From Companilactobacillus bobalius (GTDB lineage Bacteria > Bacillota > Bacilli > Lactobacillales > Lactobacillaceae), in NCBI RefSeq assembly GCF_009764355.1, contig NZ_LNUA01000066.1:1-24088 (forward strand): a DNA stretch of 24,088 nucleotides, written 5' to 3'. Both the position numbers and the translations under genes were made by a program. This document shows, in pieces, positions 20,451-24,088 of the stretch (within the stretch, counting starts at the first letter, position 1; the number at the start of each line of letters is the position of its first letter). The notes below the pieces were generated by a model. The model saw only the letters and a list, made by a program, of their open reading frames with translations. It was not told the origin of the DNA and searched no databases.

Positions 20451-20532
20451 ATAACCCCCGATATCTACATTATAGATATTGGGGGCTATTCTTTCAATGT
20501 TTTCGAGGGGCGATTTTATAAAAATGGACCCT
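20451..20532. repeat. 82-bp hairpin element, copy C
   Basis: Arms 20451-20467 and 20473-20489 (one G-T type mismatch), loop CATTA, then CAATGTTTTCGAGGGGCGATTTTA and GGACCCT. It is colinear with copies A and B. Its right end touches the arsC stop codon. As a hairpin between convergent genes it can terminate both the toxin and the ars transcripts. Confidence 0.8.
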
Positions 20533-20947
20533 ATTTATAATTTTGTACAAGTTCGAATAGATTATCTTTTATTTTGTTTCGAACTTTTCTAAAGGCTTGT
20601 AGTTTTTCTTTTTCTGTTCCAGTGGTTTTTGCAGGGTCGGGTAATGGCCAATGAATACTTGTAGCTTGTGGTGGAATAACTGGACATTTATCTCGTGCAT
20701 CACCGCATAAAGTGACAATTAGATTAGCTGAATTGAAGTAATTTAAATCAATCAGTTTTGAATACTGCTGACTAATATCGACACCATCTTCTGCCATAAC
20801 TTGTACTGCATTTTTGTTTAAACCATGCTTTTCTACGCCCGCACTTCTAATTTCAAATTTATCGGAAGGAAAAAGTTCTTTTGCGTATCCTTCGGCCATT
20901 TGGCTTCGACATGAATTCCCGGTACAGAGAAAATAGATTTTTTTCAT
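20531..20947 (-). CDS. arsC: Arsenate reductase ArsC, thioredoxin-linked type
   Basis: 138 residues of the low-molecular-weight phosphatase fold. The P-loop CTGNSCRS has Cys8 and Arg14. The relay cysteines Cys81 and Cys88 lie in [10 protein letters not shown], and Asp104 in PDPAK is the general acid. It reduces arsenate to arsenite using thioredoxin, and the neighbouring Acr3 then exports the arsenite. The start ATG at 20947 has AAGGAG upstream. It lies 11 bases after acr3 on the same transcript. Cysteine spacing and length match the Gram-positive plasmid pI258-type enzyme. Confidence 0.95.
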   Translation of the reverse strand: MKKIYFLCTGNSCRSQMAEGYAKELFPSDKFEIRSAGVEKHGLNKNAVQVMAEDGVDISQQYSKLIDLNYFNSANLIVTLCGDARDKCPVIPPQATSIHWPLPDPAKTTGTEKEKLQAFRKVRNKIKDNLFELVQNYK

Positions 20948-20958
20948 TTGGTTACTCC

Positions 20959-21996
20959 TTAATCATAATATTTTCTTTTAATCCATAGTGCTACATCAAC
21001 TAATAAGATCATTACCGGTACTTCAACCATTGGGCCAATAACGGCAGCAAATGCTTCTCCAGAATTCAAGCCAAATATAGCGACTGTTACTGCAACAGCT
21101 AATTCAAAGTTATTACTTGCAGCGGTGAAAGATTGTGTCGCAGAAATTGAATAACTAGTTTTAGTCTTTTTCGCAATCCAAAAGGTTATGAAGAACATTA
21201 AGACAAAATATAGTAATAAAGGAACAGCAATTCTTATTGCGTCCATTGGTAGTTGAACTACTTTTGCACCCTTGACAGAAAACATCACTACTATTGTAAA
21301 GAGTAAAGCCCAAGTAGTAATTCTACTTATTTTTGGTACATATTTATCTTCAAACCATTCTTTACCCTTTGTGCTAATGATAAAGTAACGAGAACCAATG
21401 CCCAAAATGAAAGGAATACCAAGATAAATAAAAACACTTTTAGCAATTTCACTCATTGTAATATTAATTGTCTGTGTTTGTAGCCCAAAGAATTTTGGTA
21501 AGACACTAATAAAGAAGTATGCATAAACGGAATATAGCAAAATCTGAAAAATTGAGTTAAAAGCTACTAGACCAGCAGCATAATCGTTATTACCCTGCGC
21601 TAATTCATTCCACACAATAACCATAGCAATACACCGTGCTAAACCGATCATGATTAAACCAATCATATAGTTTGGATAATTGTGTAGAAAGATAAAAGCA
21701 AGAGCAAACATTAAAATAGGGCCAACGATCCAATTTTGAACTAATGAAAAAGCAAGTTCCTTTTTGTCCTTAAATACATCACCCATTTTGCCATAATTAA
21801 CTTTGGTTAGTGGTGGATATAGCATTAATATTAAGCCTATTGCTATTGGAATTGATGTTGTACCGATAGACCAACTATTAATTATTTTAGGGAGCGATGG
21901 AAAAGCTAAACCGCTAATAATTCCCAGTGCCATAGCTAAAAATACCCATAAGGTCATATAACGGTCCATGAATGATAAATTTTTAGAAGTACGCAT
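20959..21996 (-). CDS. acr3: Arsenite efflux permease Acr3
   Basis: 345 residues with about ten membrane helices. The motif [18 protein letters not shown] around 118-135 holds Cys122 and Glu131, which correspond to residues essential in Acr3 transporters. It exports arsenite, and possibly antimonite, using the membrane potential. It belongs to the Acr3 family and not to the unrelated ArsB family. The start ATG at 21996 has GGAGGG upstream. A separate ArsR-type palindrome (22010-22025) lies right before it, so it seems to have its own regulated promoter in addition to read-through from arsR. Confidence 0.95.
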   Translation of the reverse strand: MRTSKNLSFMDRYMTLWVFLAMALGIISGLAFPSLPKIINSWSIGTTSIPIAIGLILMLYPPLTKVNYGKMGDVFKDKKELAFSLVQNWIVGPILMFALAFIFLHNYPNYMIGLIMIGLARCIAMVIVWNELAQGNNDYAAGLVAFNSIFQILLYSVYAYFFISVLPKFFGLQTQTINITMSEIAKSVFIYLGIPFILGIGSRYFIISTKGKEWFEDKYVPKISRITTWALLFTIVVMFSVKGAKVVQLPMDAIRIAVPLLLYFVLMFFITFWIAKKTKTSYSISATQSFTAASNNFELAVAVTVAIFGLNSGEAFAAVIGPMVEVPVMILLVDVALWIKRKYYD

Positions 21997-22009
21997 AATA
22001 GCCCTCCAT

Positions 22010-22025
22010 ATAGATATTTATCTAT
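22010..22025 (-). promoter_or_regulatory. ArsR operator before acr3
   Basis: ATAGATA/TATCTAT, a perfect 7-bp inverted repeat with 2-bp spacer, lies 14 bp before the acr3 start, between the ribosome binding site and a TATACAT-like -10 box. It matches the palindrome before arsR at 13 of 16 bases. Confidence 0.65.
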
Positions 22026-22046
22026 GTATAATGCAAAATAAAAAAG

Positions 22047-22364
22047 CTAACAGTTTGAATGTGAATCCTTACATATGCAATGGTCAGTTTTAGATAGTAT
22101 TTGTGTTAATTCACTAATCAGTCCTTCTTTTTTGTTTGAATTTAAAGAATAATAGTGCCACTTAGTATCTTTTCTTACGTTAACTAATCCACTTTTTTCC
22201 AGAATACTCATATGGTGGGATAGAGTCGGTTGTGTAAAGTTAAAGTGTGCAAGTATATCACACCCACACATCTCACCACAGGACAGCATTTCTAAAATCT
22301 TAAGACGGTTAGGTTCAGCAACCACCTTTAAAAGTGATGCCAAATCTTTATACTCATAGTGCAT
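22047..22364 (-). CDS. arsR: Arsenic-responsive repressor ArsR
   Basis: 105 residues of the ArsR/SmtB winged-helix family. The helix ending EMCGCDIL holds Cys33 and Cys35, the arsenite-binding pair in the first DNA-contacting helix. TQPTLSHHMSILEKSGLV is the recognition helix. Extra cysteines near the end (HCICKDSHSNC) could complete a three-sulphur site. I start at ATG 22364, which has GGAGG nine bases upstream; the open frame to 22382 runs across that site. It represses its own promoter and, by the second operator, acr3. The gene order arsR-acr3-arsC is typical of Gram-positive plasmids. Confidence 0.93.
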   Translation of the reverse strand: MHYEYKDLASLLKVVAEPNRLKILEMLSCGEMCGCDILAHFNFTQPTLSHHMSILEKSGLVNVRKDTKWHYYSLNSNKKEGLISELTQILSKTDHCICKDSHSNC

Positions 22365-22387
22365 CAGTAAATTCCTCCACATTAAAC

Positions 22388-22403
22388 ATAGACGATTATC
22401 TAT
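22388..22403 (-). promoter_or_regulatory. ArsR operator before arsR
   Basis: ATAGACGATTATCTAT matches the operator before acr3 except at three central positions and lies about 25 bp before the arsR start, next to TACAAT, a likely -10 box. Confidence 0.6.
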
Positions 22404-22469
22404 ATTGTATCACATGAATAATGAAAAAGATTGCCGTTCGGATTAATTTTATAATCTACCAATTGACTT

Positions 22470-23000
22470 CTATTTCCAAAAATGCCACCAATTTTTATTA
22501 TTATGTGTTCTATCTTCTTTGTCATTCACTTGCTGTTTTTGGCCTGGATTAGAGATTTCAATCAAGTCACTTAATTTGTGTACATGTTCTTTTAGTTCTT
22601 TGTTTTCTGTCACAGTTGTTAACTGAAGTTGTTGTTGCTGATCTATTAATTTGGTTAGATGATTAATTTGTCGGTCTTTGCTACTTATTTGCTGATCTTT
22701 GGTAGCAAGCTGTTTGTCCCGTTGAAACTTTAAATCTGCTACTTCTCTTCTTAGAGTAGCGATTAGCTCATTATTTTCTTTGCTAGTCTTTGTCGCTTTT
22801 TCGCTACCTGTTTGTTGGTTCTTTGCTACCAAGTTCTTTGCTACCTTGCCTCTAATAATCCTTTCAGCTGTAAGGCTGATCACGTTTTTACCTTGACTAT
22901 CTTTTTGTCGGTTCTTTGTTGGTAGTCTTTGGTAGTGGTATTGAATAGTTTGTTTAGAGACCTTTAATTCATCAGCAAGTTCTCTAATTGTTTTAGGCAT
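22470..23000 (-). CDS. RepB-associated protein with HTH and coiled coil (DUF536-like), block I
   Basis: 176 residues starting MPKTIRELADELKVSKQTIQ. The N-terminal helix-turn-helix is at 3-27, a long coiled coil at about 70-145 has repeated KDQQI/KDRQI units, and the end is NKNWWHFWK. The ATG at 23000 overlaps the repB stop by eight bases and has AAGGGG upstream; the longer frame (MLNSERG) lies within repB. It is closely similar to the block III protein, with an insertion of one extra Q-I-S-S-K-D-R repeat in the coiled coil. It is probably an accessory copy-number or stability factor of this replicon. Confidence 0.8.
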   Translation of the reverse strand: MPKTIRELADELKVSKQTIQYHYQRLPTKNRQKDSQGKNVISLTAERIIRGKVAKNLVAKNQQTGSEKATKTSKENNELIATLRREVADLKFQRDKQLATKDQQISSKDRQINHLTKLIDQQQQLQLTTVTENKELKEHVHKLSDLIEISNPGQKQQVNDKEDRTHNNKNWWHFWK

Positions 23001-23928
23001 TATTTCCAAACCCCTTTCGGAGTTCAGCAAGTGCTTCTTGTCTTGCTTGATCTCTTATTTTTTTATCATGTTCAGCCTGTTTATCAGCCAATGCTTGTTT
23101 TTCAGTGGATCCTAGTGGTAATCCTTTAACTTTATCAGTAGCGCGCCATTTTTCCTGTTCTGTTAGTTCACTATTATGCTGAATATTGAAAAGTTTTTGT
23201 CGTTCATCTTGTAATTTGCCTTGTGAGAAGTCATTAGCGCCTTTCTTTTCTGGTTTCCAGGTAAATGAATACCCTATTACTGGTTTTCCACGTCCCTTGC
23301 CATATTTCTTTCTAATAGCTAGGCCTCTAAATAATGGTGTTAACTCTTCTTTGATGGGCTTTATAACATACCTATCAATATCTCCTGACTTTTTCCAATA
23401 GCTTTTAGGAATATCGAGTAATTCAAAAAAGTCTTCTTTTGATAAAAAAGCATAACCTGTTGTTCTAAAACCCTTTAACAATCTAAAAGCAGTTTTGGCG
23501 TAACTGCTTCTAAGATCTCTAAATTCCGCTAAAGCATATCTAACCCATGTATCTAAATTATTAAGAAGTGGCAAAGCATCTTTATATACTTCAACATCTA
23601 TATAAGGGGAATCAGCTTCACCAACAATGCTGAATTTAGTAAACATAACAAACATCTCTCTATTTAATCCAGATTTACTACGTCTTCCAAAATGAAGTCC
23701 CATTAGTTTTTCATAAGTTCTTTGAATATCATCTTCAAAGCGATTATTTGCAGTTGGTTTATAGTTGCTCAAGTCTTTAAGTTGTTCAAAAGAAAATCTA
23801 ACTGTTTGATCCCCTTTATCACGCATACGAGAAATAATTGAAAAAAATAGATTCATTTCAATAGGGGTGAATTTACGTAAGGGAATAGTATTAAGTTCTG
23901 GATCATATTTTATAAGTTCATTGCTCAT
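22993..23928 (-). CDS. repB: Replication initiator RepB (Rep_3 family), block I
   Basis: 311 residues from ATG 23928 (MSNELIKYDPELNT), with GGAGG upstream. A longer frame to 24033 only translates the iterons and promoter and should not be used. Rep_3 winged-helix modules and KKYGKGRGKPVIGYSFTWKP are conserved, and the C-terminal 90 residues are almost the same as in block II. It should recognise the CTCGTTGATAAAC-type iterons at 23995-24088 and 51-125. The promoter at 23975-23947 overlaps an inverted half-iteron, so self-repression is likely. The gene is intact. Confidence 0.95.
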   Translation of the reverse strand: MSNELIKYDPELNTIPLRKFTPIEMNLFFSIISRMRDKGDQTVRFSFEQLKDLSNYKPTANNRFEDDIQRTYEKLMGLHFGRRSKSGLNREMFVMFTKFSIVGEADSPYIDVEVYKDALPLLNNLDTWVRYALAEFRDLRSSYAKTAFRLLKGFRTTGYAFLSKEDFFELLDIPKSYWKKSGDIDRYVIKPIKEELTPLFRGLAIRKKYGKGRGKPVIGYSFTWKPEKKGANDFSQGKLQDERQKLFNIQHNSELTEQEKWRATDKVKGLPLGSTEKQALADKQAEHDKKIRDQARQEALAELRKGFGNNA

Positions 23929-23946
23929 AATTACACCTCCACAACT

Positions 23947-23975
23947 ATTATATAAAATCAACGATTGTTTATCAA
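23947..23975 (-). promoter_or_regulatory. repB promoter and operator, block I
   Basis: On the minus strand TTGATA (23975-23970), 17 bp, TATAAT (23952-23947). The -35 box is inside an inverted half-iteron (GTTTATCAACG, 23967-23977, on the plus strand). The same promoter appears at 22-50. Confidence 0.8.
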
Positions 23976-23994
23976 CGATCACTATTAAAAACCT

Positions 23995-24088
23995 CGTTGA
24001 TAAACAGACAAAACCTCGTTGATAAACAGACAAAACCTCGTTGATAAACAGACAAAACCTCGTTGATAAACAGACAAAACCTCGTTGA
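23995..24088 (+). repeat. Iterons of replicon block I (right part)
   Basis: Four perfect 22-bp units at 23995-24016, 24017-24038, 24039-24060 and 24061-24082 and the first six bases of a fifth at the window end. The unit is that of 51-125 (core TTGATAAACAGACAAAAC, variable part CTCG), which closes the circle. Confidence 0.93.

Noticed and set aside
23929..24033. N-terminal extension of the block I RepB by 35 codons
   Set aside because: It translates the iterons and the promoter. The internal ATG at 23928 has GGAGG and gives the same 311-residue length as the other RepB proteins.

Overview
The window looks like an essentially complete, roughly 24-kb plasmid from a low-GC Gram-positive of the Lactobacillaceae. 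The signs are three RepB replicons of the Lactobacillus/Lactococcus theta type with 22-bp iterons, AGGAGG-type ribosome binding sites, frequent TTG/GTG starts, a cre site, and MazEF, HigBA and RelBE/YafQ modules. Bases 1-50 repeat 23926-23975 (the start codon and promoter of the repB at the right end), and both ends finish in the same iteron array. The linear record therefore probably represents a circle cut inside one replication origin. Species cannot be fixed from the sequence.

Layout. The backbone is one block repeated three times: repA-like gene and repB (minus strand), iterons, a structured non-coding region of about 420 bp, a small conserved minus-strand gene of 60-70 codons, and an oriT-like site, followed by a short tyrosine recombinase gene on the minus strand. 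Block I is split over the window ends (22470-24088 plus 1-1835), block II is 6552-10264 and block III is 14111-17080. A decayed repB relic at about 17515-17840 suggests a fourth replicon once existed. Cargo lies between the blocks.

Cargo. 1913-2523 mazEF; 2809-3408 a membrane protein behind a perfect-looking LexA box; 3385-6402 a Tn916 fragment with the end of orf13, the attenuator leader and intact tet(M); 10403-11856 higBA plus an EcsC-family gene; 12041-14028 a minus-strand operon of two TIR-type proteins and a small membrane protein, which is a probable antiphage system; 17083-17499 an IS3-family transposase fragment; 17911-19296 a PTS cellobiose/lactose-type EIIC under a cre site; 19491-19670 the tail of an oxidoreductase gene; 19843-20413 relB/yafQ; 20531-22364 an arsenic operon (arsR, acr3, arsC).

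How the parts fit. Three unrelated toxin-antitoxin modules each sit between the 5' end of the same recombinase gene and the same 82-bp hairpin element, like interchangeable cassettes. Four sites match the MOBQ nic region next to inverted repeats, but there is no relaxase, so transfer would need a helper. The plasmid thus appears to be a multi-replicon cointegrate that gathered addiction modules, tetracycline and arsenic resistance, sugar uptake and a candidate TIR defence operon. The strongest candidates for something new are the TIR/TIR/membrane operon and the recombinase/TA/hairpin cassette architecture.
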